From contig NZ_CALTVH010000001.1 of assembly GCF_943913045.1 (NCBI RefSeq), positions 62,001 to 126,000 on the forward strand: a DNA stretch of 64,000 nucleotides, written 5' to 3'. Position 1 is the stretch's first letter. The number at the start of each line of letters is the position of its first letter. A program made the translations under genes and the position numbers. Under the pieces are notes generated by a model, which made no database searches, was not told the DNA's origin, and saw nothing but the letters and a program-made list of their open reading frames with translations. This DNA comes from an uncultured Ezakiella sp. (GTDB taxonomy: Bacteria > Bacillota > Clostridia > Tissierellales > Peptoniphilaceae). This document shows, piece by piece, positions 32,664-41,363 of the stretch.

Positions 32664-34869
32664 CTAAGGTCAGCTCCTTATCACGTTTTTTGTGATGGCT
32701 CCTCCTGATAATAACTATAACAGCGATTGCAACTGCTGCTAAAATTGTCCAAAAATACCATTTTTTAGCAAGGTTTTTTACTTTTCCCATAAAGCCTTCA
32801 TCTTCCATACCTGGTCCCATTCCATCAGGATACATTCCGTCAGGCCCCATTTCGTTAGGGTCAAATTGTGGAGCTTCTGATACTTCATAGGTAATTTCTT
32901 TAACTTCCTCTTGCTTGGTACCAGTTGAATCTTCATAAGAGAAGATTAATTTAACTTTTTTTGTACCTGGTTCGAAAGAGTTAATTTGACAATCGTGACT
33001 TTCTGTTGAACCAGATACAAAGTTACCAATATAGTAAGTTGGGTTTTGAATCTCAACTGATGGATCATCAGATTCGGCTCTAACCATCATATTGTAAAGA
33101 GTAACCTTACCTGTATTATAAAATACAACACTAAGTGGAGCGCCATCGCCTGCATTAAATGACTCTTGTGTTTGAACTTCGCCAATTTCAAGTCTAGATT
33201 TTTGAATAACAGGGATACCGATATTTTCTGAAGCTTTATACTCGTTGTTTTGTGTATCTTCATACTCGAAATTTGCAGTTACTTGGTAAGTTTTTGCCTT
33301 AGCATCAGGAACAGTATACATCTTTATTTTCTTTTCAACCATTTGACCAGGTTTAATGCTGTCAATAAAAAATGTGTTTGATGAGTCAACAGGAGTAAAG
33401 ATATTAGAACCAGCAGTATTTGAATTATCGCTAGTTGTTTCCATGCTTGAAAGAGTAATCTTGATATTTCTTATTTCGTGCTTGGAATTTGTGTTTTGGA
33501 AATTCAAAGTCATTTCAAACTCATTACCAGCTTCAGGTAAACGAGGTTCGAATGAATACTTTTCAATAATTAACTTAGGAGTGCTAGGTTTTTTATCTTT
33601 ACCTTCATCATCTTTTTGAGGGTTAGATACAAATATACCTGCGACTTGCTCTGTAACTACTGGCTCTTCTTTATTAGTATAAGAATCATTGTATTCTACT
33701 TTAAAGCTGATAGGGTAGTTTTGAGTTGTACTTGCTGGTGTAGCGAAGTAGGTGAATTCATAGTGCTTGGATTCGCCGGGATTAATTTTTTCTTCAAAAA
33801 ATTGTCCTACAGACCTTGAAACTAAACCGCTACCATCAACTGATGATTTAATATAAACTCTTTCTGCAACTGATTGCCCTTTGTTTGTAACATCAAAAGA
33901 AATCTTAGCTTGATTGCCTGGATAGAGTGTTTTTGAAGGTACATTTAAATTTTCTATAATAAGAGCTGATGCTTTATCAGGATTTGAACCGACCGTTAAG
34001 AAAAAGCTTCTTTCATTTGAAGAATCGCCTTCTTTTGCTGCGTTTGGATAGGTTAGGGTAACTTTAAATTCATAGTTACCAGGTTTAATATTTTTGGCAC
34101 TTCCAAGTTCAAAGGCAAAGGATCTTTCTTGTCCGGGGTTTAAAGTTTCTATAGTGCGGGCGTTGAAATCTCTTAGAAGAGTAAAGCCGTCTTTATCCAT
34201 TCCTTCAAGTTTAACTTCTGCATTATAAACAGGGTATTCAGTATTATTTTTTACATTTACAGTAGCTACTACCATTTGCCCAGGGGAAACATCATGTGGG
34301 TTAGGGAAGACTGTTACTTCACTTAAATCTAACTTAGAAAAAGCAGCTTTACCGTTGCTTTTTACTCTAACAGTTGAGGAAAATTGACCAGCGCTGGCTC
34401 CATCTACAAAAACATTAACAGTAACAGGGTAGCTACCAGCTCTAGCTGTATCAGGAACTTTAATTCTAAAGGTTAAACCAACTGTATCTTCCTTATAATT
34501 AGAGTTTTCAAATCTGTCACGGGGTCCATAGTATCCATTATTTCTGTATGGTCCGTAAGTGTTTGCAGTCATCTCATCATATGAGTTTTCCAAGTAAATA
34601 CTTGTTGTATCCGATGCAGTAGCATTACCGCTTACTATAATTGGCTGATAATTATCTCTTTCCGTAGTTACAGTTACAAGGGCGCTGATAACACCTGTTT
34701 GTCCAGGTTCAACTTCTATATAACTGTCACCATCAATCCTAGCCTTAGCTGAAAATTGTTGGGGGTTAGGCTGAGGTGGAACATCTCCTTTTCCATCACC
34801 TTCAGCTACTGCTGTAATTGTGCTAAATACTAATAAAATTGATAAAAATAATATAAATTTGTTTTTCAT
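32656..34869 (-). CDS. Large membrane-anchored CARDB/NEW3-type surface protein
   Basis: The 737-residue protein has a signal peptide (MKNKFILFLSILLVFSTITAVA), several tandem immunoglobulin-like repeats of the kind called CARDB, NEW3 or COG1361 (LYPGNQAKISFDVTNKG, SPGQMVVATVNVKNNTEYP, EAGNEFEMTLNFQNTNSK), a Met/Gly/Pro-rich linker (residues 674-694, GPDGMYPDGMGPGM), one membrane helix (about 705-721) and a short basic tail. It faces outside the cell. It lies between an ABC ATPase and a MacB-like permease, so the three probably form one complex. Substrate unknown. AGGAGAAG precedes the start. Confidence 0.85.
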   Translation of the reverse strand: MKNKFILFLSILLVFSTITAVAEGDGKGDVPPQPNPQQFSAKARIDGDSYIEVEPGQTGVISALVTVTTERDNYQPIIVSGNATASDTTSIYLENSYDEMTANTYGPYRNNGYYGPRDRFENSNYKEDTVGLTFRIKVPDTARAGSYPVTVNVFVDGASAGQFSSTVRVKSNGKAAFSKLDLSEVTVFPNPHDVSPGQMVVATVNVKNNTEYPVYNAEVKLEGMDKDGFTLLRDFNARTIETLNPGQERSFAFELGSAKNIKPGNYEFKVTLTYPNAAKEGDSSNERSFFLTVGSNPDKASALIIENLNVPSKTLYPGNQAKISFDVTNKGQSVAERVYIKSSVDGSGLVSRSVGQFFEEKINPGESKHYEFTYFATPASTTQNYPISFKVEYNDSYTNKEEPVVTEQVAGIFVSNPQKDDEGKDKKPSTPKLIIEKYSFEPRLPEAGNEFEMTLNFQNTNSKHEIRNIKITLSSMETTSDNSNTAGSNIFTPVDSSNTFFIDSIKPGQMVEKKIKMYTVPDAKAKTYQVTANFEYEDTQNNEYKASENIGIPVIQKSRLEIGEVQTQESFNAGDGAPLSVVFYNTGKVTLYNMMVRAESDDPSVEIQNPTYYIGNFVSGSTESHDCQINSFEPGTKKVKLIFSYEDSTGTKQEEVKEITYEVSEAPQFDPNEMGPDGMYPDGMGPGMEDEGFMGKVKNLAKKWYFWTILAAVAIAVIVIIRRSHHKKRDKELTLDE

Positions 34870-34890
34870 TTTCTTCTCCTATTATAAAAT

Positions 34891-35640
34891 CTATAAATCA
34901 CTGTTTTTTGCATTTTCATTTGAATCTGCGTCTTCATCTGGTATTTCTTGAGGCTTTTGATTAACAATATTTTCAATTTTGCCATCTTTAAAATGGACAA
35001 TTCTATCTGAGTAAATTGATGTTTCAGGATCGTGAGTAACAACGATTAAGGTGCTACCAGCATCACGAACCATTTTTGTCATCAACTGAATAACTTCCAT
35101 ACTTGTCTTAGAATCAAGGTTACCAGTTGGTTCATCTGCAAAAATAATTTTTGGTTTATCTACAAATGCTCTTGCTATACTAACTCTTTGTTGTTGACCA
35201 CCACTCATTTCACTAGGTTTGTGAAAAAGTCGTTTTTCTAAGCCAACTTTTTTAAGTATATTTATGCTCATTTTGTCTCTTTTGTGTTTGGGGATTCCTT
35301 TGAAAGTTAAGCCAAGGCCAACATTTTCAACTGCTGTTAATGTTGGTATTAAATTATAGGCTTGGAATACAAAGCCAACATTAAGTTGTCGAAATTTTGT
35401 CAGATTGGATTCGCTTAATTTTTCCAAATGAATACCGCCTATTATGACCTCACCCTTTGTAGGTTTTTCAAGGCCTGCACATAAATTTAGTAGGGTGGAC
35501 TTGCCGCTTCCAGAAGGACCGACCAAGCAAATACATTCGCCCTTGTTTATTTCGAGGTCAACACCTCGAAGAGCATATATTTTTTCGTCACCCATCCTAT
35601 AAATCTTGTAAAGATCATTTAATTTTATAAGTGGTTCCAT
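34891..35640 (-). CDS. ABC transporter ATP-binding protein, MacB/LolD type
   Basis: This 249-residue ATPase powers the adjacent system. Walker A is GPSGSGKSTLLN, the Q-loop FVFQAYNLIP, the signature MSGGQQQRVSIARAF, Walker B PKIIFADEPTGNLDS and the switch histidine is in VVTHDPE. These match the MacB/LolD subgroup that pairs with FtsX-fold permeases. GGAGG lies 5 bases before the start. The C-terminus carries a short acidic tail (IPDEDADSNENAKNSDL). It is the first gene of the operon and has a clear promoter upstream. Confidence 0.95.
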   Translation of the reverse strand: MEPLIKLNDLYKIYRMGDEKIYALRGVDLEINKGECICLVGPSGSGKSTLLNLCAGLEKPTKGEVIIGGIHLEKLSESNLTKFRQLNVGFVFQAYNLIPTLTAVENVGLGLTFKGIPKHKRDKMSINILKKVGLEKRLFHKPSEMSGGQQQRVSIARAFVDKPKIIFADEPTGNLDSKTSMEVIQLMTKMVRDAGSTLIVVTHDPETSIYSDRIVHFKDGKIENIVNQKPQEIPDEDADSNENAKNSDL

Positions 35641-35658
35641 TTTTTCCTCCGTATGATT

Positions 35659-35687
35659 ATTATAACACCCAAGTAAAGCTTTTACAA
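35659..35687 (-). promoter_or_regulatory. Promoter of the minus-strand ABC operon
   Basis: On the minus strand TTGTAA (35687-35682), a 17-base spacer and TGT-TATAAT (-10 at 35664-35659) match consensus, with the TG extension. The predicted start is about 35652, giving a short leader with GGAGG. Confidence 0.8.
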
Positions 35688-35737
35688 GAAAATGCGTATA
35701 AAAATTCTGAGTGGGTATGATAATTATAGGAGGAAAT

Positions 35738-37408
35738 ATGACTATAAAATTAAGATTACCGCATAATAAAAGCGTTAACTATATGGACATTAACAAGGAA
35801 ATGTCCATAAAAGAATTAATTAAAGATAAAAATATCAGAAATGAAAATGAATTTAATTTTTTAGGAGCTATTGTAGATGGAAGAATTAGAAATTTAAATT
35901 ATATTCTACGGGGCGATGAAAATGTTATACTAGTTGATATAGCAAATTCACTTGGAACAAGGGTGTATACATCTACATTAATACTTGTATATCATATGGC
36001 GCAGGTAAAGCTTTTCCCGGAAAGACAATCTATTATCGATAGTTTCATAGGCTCTTCTATATATGTAGAAGAAGAGTTTGGCATTCCATTTACACAAAGT
36101 GATTTAAATAAAATAAAAAAAGAAATGCAAAATATTATTAATGGCGATATTGCTATTACAGAAGAAATATGGCCAAGAGAAAAAGCTATTAAATATTTTG
36201 AAAGTCAAAATAGGTTGGATAAGGTTAAATTAATTGAGACTAATAATCTAGAAGAAGTAAAACTTCACAGGTGTGGAGATTATATAGATAGGTTTGAAGG
36301 AATTTTGGCACCATCTACTGGTTATATCAAAGATTTTGAACTGAAATATTATTATCCAGGCATGTTAATTGTATTTCCTGGAAATAGCAATGGTTATGAT
36401 GCGATAAATGAGAAAGAACAACCGAGTTTGATCAAAGTTTTTTCGGATGAAACGAAATTTGCTAAAATTTTAGGTGTTAATTATGTAGGGCAGATGAATG
36501 AAATGATCGCTTCTGGCAAGGCAAGAGATTTAATTCTAATATCCGAAGCACATATGGATAAAAAATATGATAATACTGTTAGCGAAGTTTTAAAAGATGA
36601 AGCTAAGAGGATTGTATTAATCAGTGGGCCTTCAAGTTCAGGCAAGACAACCACAGCTCAGAAATTGAAGGTTTATTTTGCCATGAGGGGAGTAAACACA
36701 GTTGAGATATCGACTGATGATTATTTTGTTGAGAGGTCTTTAACACCTAAAAAAGAAAATGGAGAATATGACTTTGAATCTATAGATGCAGTTGATATTC
36801 ATAGATTAAATCAAGATATAATGCAACTGATTGAAGGAAAAGAGATCGACAGGATTTCATTTGACTTTATAGAAGGGAAGGCTGAAAAAACTGGAGATAA
36901 AATAAAATTAGGACCGCGTGACATTATAATTATCGAAGGAATACACGCTCTAAATCCAGTATTAAGCAGAGAAATTCCTGAAAGAAATAAATTTAAAATC
37001 TATTTGTCAGCTCTTACAACTATGAATATCGATGCACTTAACAGACTATCCACGACAGATGTTAGATTCTTAAGAAGAATGGTAAGAGATGTTCGCACAA
37101 GGGGAAGGGATGTTTCCACAGCCTTATCAGAGTGGAAAAATGTTAGAGAGGGTGAGGATATATATGTTTTTCCTTACCAAGAAGATGCTGACATAGTAAT
37201 CAACACAAGTTTAATTTACGAAATTGCAGCAATTAAAAAGCACGCATTGAGTTTACTTGAAAGCGTGCCGGAAGATGATAATAACTTTGTAAGGGCCACT
37301 AGGTTGATAGAAACCCTAAGTTATTTTAATTCAATTGATGATGACGATTTAATACCGAATACATCAATTCTAAGAGAATTTATTGATGGATCTGTTTTTG
37401 ATAAATAG
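35738..37408 (+). CDS. TGS-domain nucleoside (uridine) kinase-like protein
   Basis: I start at ATG 35738 (556 aa) after AGGAGG at 35728-35733, not at the upstream in-frame GTG. The N-terminal region (1-60) resembles a TGS domain, residues about 70-220 resemble the threonyl-tRNA synthetase editing-associated domain (YHMAQVKLFPERQ), and the C-terminal half is a P-loop kinase of the uridine kinase/phosphoribulokinase family: LISGPSSSGKTTTAQKL, ISTDDYFVERSLTP, IIIEGIHALNP. Such fusions are widespread in Clostridia and Thermotogae; the true substrate is not established. The stop codon is one base from the stop of the facing helicase gene. Confidence 0.88.
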   Translation: MTIKLRLPHNKSVNYMDINKEMSIKELIKDKNIRNENEFNFLGAIVDGRIRNLNYILRGDENVILVDIANSLGTRVYTSTLILVYHMAQVKLFPERQSIIDSFIGSSIYVEEEFGIPFTQSDLNKIKKEMQNIINGDIAITEEIWPREKAIKYFESQNRLDKVKLIETNNLEEVKLHRCGDYIDRFEGILAPSTGYIKDFELKYYYPGMLIVFPGNSNGYDAINEKEQPSLIKVFSDETKFAKILGVNYVGQMNEMIASGKARDLILISEAHMDKKYDNTVSEVLKDEAKRIVLISGPSSSGKTTTAQKLKVYFAMRGVNTVEISTDDYFVERSLTPKKENGEYDFESIDAVDIHRLNQDIMQLIEGKEIDRISFDFIEGKAEKTGDKIKLGPRDIIIIEGIHALNPVLSREIPERNKFKIYLSALTTMNIDALNRLSTTDVRFLRRMVRDVRTRGRDVSTALSEWKNVREGEDIYVFPYQEDADIVINTSLIYEIAAIKKHALSLLESVPEDDNNFVRATRLIETLSYFNSIDDDDLIPNTSILREFIDGSVFDK

Positions 37409-37409
37409 T

Positions 37410-39221
37410 TTATCTTAGATCCTCGAAAAAACGAGATATTTTAACTTTTTTATTGGCGTCGTTTTTATATGCGTACATGAATAGGTTTTCTTTTGCCCTG
37501 GTCATGCCCACATATAAGAGGCGCCTTTCTTCTTCTAAATCATTTGTTAAAATATTGGACCCTGGTATTTCACTTTCAATAAGGTCAATAATAAAGACAT
37601 TGTCAAACTCTAGACCTTTGGACGAATGCATAGTTAAGAGCTCTATATCAGAACTATTTTCGTTTAAGCAAAGTTTTTTAATTTGATCAAGCCGGTGAAG
37701 GAACTCTTCAATATTTGTGTCCTTTGAAATTGAAATAAGAGTATTATAGACCCTAAGCAAACTATCCAAACTTCTTGCTTGTTCTCTTTTGGATTGCTTT
37801 AGAAAATTTACATAGCCACAATTATTTAAAATTATATCTAAACCTTTGTTTTTAAAATTTGCAGCTGCCATTCTTAAATGAAGTTTCAAATCATTTAATA
37901 GCTCAGCCTTATATTCTGGTAGGTTTGGAATTGCTAGAACTTTATCTATAGAATTTAATTGATGATTGTAACGCGCTTCCTCAATTTCAGACTTTGATAC
38001 ATAACCCATGAGCTTGTAATAAACCTGGGCATATAAATTAAAGTCATTTGGATTAAGTATAAAGCTAATAATATCGGATACATCCTTGTAAACACTAGAC
38101 TTAAAGAAGTCGATATTGTGATCTTTTAAATTACATGATAAAAGATTTTTATCGAGAGCATCTATTATACCAATGCTTGAAAGATTGTTGCGATATATAA
38201 TGGCTTTTTTTCCATGGGTTGATTTAATATCCTTAACTATACTGTTGTACTGGTCTTGGCGTGTTTTTAAAATATTTACTCTAACTTTAGATTTTTTGCC
38301 ACGATTTGAAAGGAATTCCTTTTCATACCGATATTTATTATTTTTGATTAGTCGATTTGCAGAGTTTACAATCTCATAATATGACCTATAATTTGTTTCC
38401 AAATATATTATTTTAGCATTTGCAAATTCGTGTTCAAATCTCATTAGCATATAGGGGCTTGCACCTCTAAATTTATATATGCTCTGATCATCATCTGCAA
38501 CTACAAAAAGATTGTTATGTTTATTGAGTAAGAGTTTTATAATATCCCATTGTATATCAGAGGTATCCTGAGCTTCATCTAATAAAATATATTTAAATTT
38601 ATTTTTAAAATAATTTTTAAACTTTTTATCTTCTTCAAATATTTTCTTTGCTTGAAGTAAAAGGTCATCAAAATCATATAGGTAATTTTTCTTAAGAACA
38701 CTTTCGTAATTATCATAAAACTTTTTTAAGTTTTTAACACCTAGCTCATCTTCCAATTGGAAGGTGATTTCCTTTATATTTTTGCATTTAATAGTTGAGA
38801 TAGCTGATAAAATTCTCCGGTATGATTCAACATCTATATTGGAATAATATATTTCCTTGTAGCAATCGTTTATTGCATTATATCTAAGTGTTTTGAATCT
38901 ATCGTCTTCAACCATATTAAAGGGTTTGTTTTTTGATCTATTGTAAGTAGCGACTATTTCGAAACATAAAGAGTGAATTGTCCTTATATTTTTAAAATTA
39001 GTAGACCTAGAAAATTGCTTCAAGCGTTTGCGCATATCATTTGCACTTGCCCTAGAAAAGGTCAGTGCAAGTATTTCTGATGGAGAAACTTTTTCCTCTT
39101 CTATGAGTTTAAGTATTCTATTTATTATGATGGTTGTCTTGCCAGCGCCAGGAACTGCTAAAACTAAACAAGGTCCATTTTTGTGATTAATTGCTTCTAA
39201 TTGTGATTTTGAAAATTCCAT
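37410..39221 (-). CDS. UvrD/Rep-type superfamily 1 DNA helicase, short form
   Basis: The 603-residue protein has the SF1 motifs: Q-motif SKSQLEAINH, Walker A AVPGAGKTTII (residues 18-28), motif Ia LALTFSRASA, Walker B ILLDEAQDTS, motif III VVADDDQSIYKFRGA, motif IV ETNYRS, motif V LLTMHSSKGLEFDNVFI and motif VI RRLLYVGMTRAKENLF. It is shorter than UvrD/PcrA (about 720), lacking most of the C-terminal extension, so it may be a paralogue rather than PcrA itself. No Shine-Dalgarno sequence precedes ATG 39221; TATAAT is placed for a leaderless message. It faces the kinase gene tail to tail. Confidence 0.9.
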   Translation of the reverse strand: MEFSKSQLEAINHKNGPCLVLAVPGAGKTTIIINRILKLIEEEKVSPSEILALTFSRASANDMRKRLKQFSRSTNFKNIRTIHSLCFEIVATYNRSKNKPFNMVEDDRFKTLRYNAINDCYKEIYYSNIDVESYRRILSAISTIKCKNIKEITFQLEDELGVKNLKKFYDNYESVLKKNYLYDFDDLLLQAKKIFEEDKKFKNYFKNKFKYILLDEAQDTSDIQWDIIKLLLNKHNNLFVVADDDQSIYKFRGASPYMLMRFEHEFANAKIIYLETNYRSYYEIVNSANRLIKNNKYRYEKEFLSNRGKKSKVRVNILKTRQDQYNSIVKDIKSTHGKKAIIYRNNLSSIGIIDALDKNLLSCNLKDHNIDFFKSSVYKDVSDIISFILNPNDFNLYAQVYYKLMGYVSKSEIEEARYNHQLNSIDKVLAIPNLPEYKAELLNDLKLHLRMAAANFKNKGLDIILNNCGYVNFLKQSKREQARSLDSLLRVYNTLISISKDTNIEEFLHRLDQIKKLCLNENSSDIELLTMHSSKGLEFDNVFIIDLIESEIPGSNILTNDLEEERRLLYVGMTRAKENLFMYAYKNDANKKVKISRFFEDLR

Positions 39222-39227
39222 AGCTAT

Positions 39228-39233
39228 ATTATA
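39228..39233 (-). promoter_or_regulatory. -10 element placing the start point at the helicase start codon
   Basis: On the minus strand, TATAAT occupies 39233-39228, so the usual start point is at about 39221, the A of the helicase ATG. No ribosome binding site is visible. The -35 (TAGACT) is poor. An alternative TATAAA at 39248-39243 would give a leader of about 15 bases, also without a ribosome site. Confidence 0.4.
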
Positions 39234-39272
39234 ATTGATTATTTTATATAAGTCTAATATTGATGCCTAATC

Positions 39273-39301
39273 TTGAAAATTAATGGTAAAACCAGTATAA
39301 T
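39273..39301 (+). promoter_or_regulatory. Promoter for the MBL-hemZ-aspS operon
   Basis: TTGAAA (39273-39278), a 17-base spacer and TATAAT (39296-39301) match consensus. The predicted start is about 39308, immediately at the GGAGG ribosome site, so the leader is very short. Confidence 0.8.
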
Positions 39302-39318
39302 AAACTGTGGAGGAATAT

Positions 39319-39945
39319 ATGGAAGTAATAAGAAAAAACTTAGGAATTTACGGAGCTAACACTTATATTATTTTTGATGAAAATAAAAAGGCAATCGTTA
39401 TTGATTGTGGTGGTGATAGCGAAGATGTGGTTAAAATTTTAAATGAAAATGACTTAACTTTAGAAGCAATCGTTCTAACTCATGGACACTTTGATCATAT
39501 AGGTGGGGTTAATAAACTTAGAGAAGAAACAGGTGCCAAAGTTTATGGTGCCATTGAAGAGAGGGATTTATTTGATGATCCTGATCACAATCTCTCAACG
39601 GCAACTTTGCTTGGCCCTATTACACTTGATTGCGACCACTATTTTAAAGATGGAGATGAGCTTGTCTTTACTCCAATAACTTTGAAGGCAAAGAACACAC
39701 CTGGTCATACTGAAGGAAGCTTTGTATTATATGGCAACGGTTATTTATTTACTGGTGATACTTTGTTTAAGATGGGCTGCGGCAGGACAGATTTATATTC
39801 TGGCAACCAAAGCAAGATAGAGGACTCACTAAAGTTTATTGCAATAAGTTATCCGGACGATACTATTGTTTGTCCTGGACATGGTCCTACTAGCGATATA
39901 AAATTCGAGAGAGACAATAATCCATATATTAAAAGTTTATTATGA
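39319..39945 (+). CDS. Metallo-beta-lactamase fold hydrolase (glyoxalase II-like)
   Basis: I start at ATG 39319 (208 aa), 6 bases after GGAGG; an in-frame GTG at 39307 overlaps that site. The metal-binding motif is THGHFDHIGG near residues 57-66, followed by NTPGHTEGSF, TGDTLFKMGCGRTD and VCPGHGPTSDI, typical of small YcbL-type hydrolases that cleave thioesters or related bonds. Substrate unknown. Its stop codon overlaps the next gene's start (ATGA). Confidence 0.9.
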   Translation: MEVIRKNLGIYGANTYIIFDENKKAIVIDCGGDSEDVVKILNENDLTLEAIVLTHGHFDHIGGVNKLREETGAKVYGAIEERDLFDDPDHNLSTATLLGPITLDCDHYFKDGDELVFTPITLKAKNTPGHTEGSFVLYGNGYLFTGDTLFKMGCGRTDLYSGNQSKIEDSLKFIAISYPDDTIVCPGHGPTSDIKFERDNNPYIKSLL

Positions 39946-41345
39946 TTGAAATCGTAACGAGTGGATTTGAACTTAGACCAACTCATTTAAATATGTTACG
40001 ATCTTCCATAGCTTTTGAAGATATAGATGCCTACAAGCCTGATACAAGATTATATTTAAAACTTGATAATAATCTTGTCACTGGTAAATGGGTTAACGAA
40101 GATATAACTAAGGAAATCCAAGTACCAGTAGAAAATTTGGATAGTGAAACCACTATCAAGCTTGCTATATATAAACTGGTAAAATCGATTACAAACGTGG
40201 ATTTACCGTGGGGAATATTAACCGGTATAAGGCCAGTCAGGTATTTGGAACAAATAAGAGATCATTATAAGGGGGCTGATATAAAAAAACTTTTTATTGA
40301 TGACCTAATGGTAAAAGAGGACAAATATAATCTTATTAATGATATATTAGAAATTCAAAAGTCAATTTTAAAGCTTAGGGATGATTCTTTTATAGTATAC
40401 ATCCATATACCTTTTTGCCCGACCAGGTGTAAGTACTGTTCGTTTTCAGTTATGGGTATGGAGGGGAGGCTGCGTTATAGTCCGAGTGAGTATGTGGATT
40501 ATTTACTAAAAGAAATTGAAGACTATAATGGCTATATGGATCCTAAAAAACCAGTTTCTTTATATATTGGAGGCGGGACACCGTCTATACTAGGTAAAGA
40601 AGATATTGATAGAATTTTTTCTGCTGTAAGGGAAAAATTTGGGGACATTAAAGAAATTACTTTTGAAGCGGGTAGGCCAGATACAATAAACGAAGATTTA
40701 TTACAAGCTTTGAGAGAAAATAATGTAAACAGAATTAGCGTTAATCCGCAGACTCTAAAGCAAGAGACCTTAGATAAAATCGGAAGAATGCATAAGGTTG
40801 AAGATTTTTATTCGTCTTATAAATTATGCAAAGACTATGGTTTTAATATCAATACTGATATGATAATAGGCCTTGAAGATGAGACTACAGATGATATAAA
40901 AGAAACTATAGATAAATTAATTGCTTTGCAGCCAGATGATATTACAATACACAGCTTGGCTTTAAAAAATGGATCTTACTATATTAATCATAATCAAAAG
41001 TTCGCCATTAACAATAAGATGGATAAATGTTTTGACTACTCTTATGATAGATTGATGGGATCGGGATATAGGCCATATTATTTGTACAGGCAAAAGCGCC
41101 AAGTTGGTAATAACGAAAATATAGGCTTTACTAGAAGCCAAAATCTTAACTTATATAATATTTTAAGCATGGACGATAAGTGCGATGTACTGGCTTTTGG
41201 TATGGGTGCCGTTAGCAAATTTACATCTGATGATGGAATTGTTGAGAGAGTATTTGGATTTAGGGATATAGATTATTATATAAACCATTATAAGGAGCTT
41301 AATGAGTTAAAAGAAGAGGCCCGCAAGATGGTTAATAATATATAA
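39942..41345 (+). CDS. hemZ: Radical SAM coproporphyrinogen III oxidase-like protein HemZ
   Basis: The 467-residue protein has an N-terminal domain of about 145 residues seen in HemZ but not HemW, then a radical SAM core with IHIPFCPTRCKYCSFS (the CxxxCxxC cluster), YIGGGTPSILG, EAGRPDTIN, RISVNPQTL and NINTDMIIGLEDET. The C-terminal region YYLYRQKRQVGN matches the family. HemZ decarboxylates coproporphyrinogen in some Firmicutes, but many anaerobes carry it without a complete haem pathway, so its substrate here is open. It sits directly before aspS, 18 bases away. Confidence 0.85.
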   Translation: MIEIVTSGFELRPTHLNMLRSSIAFEDIDAYKPDTRLYLKLDNNLVTGKWVNEDITKEIQVPVENLDSETTIKLAIYKLVKSITNVDLPWGILTGIRPVRYLEQIRDHYKGADIKKLFIDDLMVKEDKYNLINDILEIQKSILKLRDDSFIVYIHIPFCPTRCKYCSFSVMGMEGRLRYSPSEYVDYLLKEIEDYNGYMDPKKPVSLYIGGGTPSILGKEDIDRIFSAVREKFGDIKEITFEAGRPDTINEDLLQALRENNVNRISVNPQTLKQETLDKIGRMHKVEDFYSSYKLCKDYGFNINTDMIIGLEDETTDDIKETIDKLIALQPDDITIHSLALKNGSYYINHNQKFAINNKMDKCFDYSYDRLMGSGYRPYYLYRQKRQVGNNENIGFTRSQNLNLYNILSMDDKCDVLAFGMGAVSKFTSDDGIVERVFGFRDIDYYINHYKELNELKEEARKMVNNI

Positions 41346-41363
41346 AAAAATTAGGAGGAAATA

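Noticed and set aside
39942..41345. Evidence for haem biosynthesis from hemZ
   Set aside because: HemZ-like radical SAM proteins occur in anaerobes without other haem genes, and none lies nearby, so no pathway is claimed.
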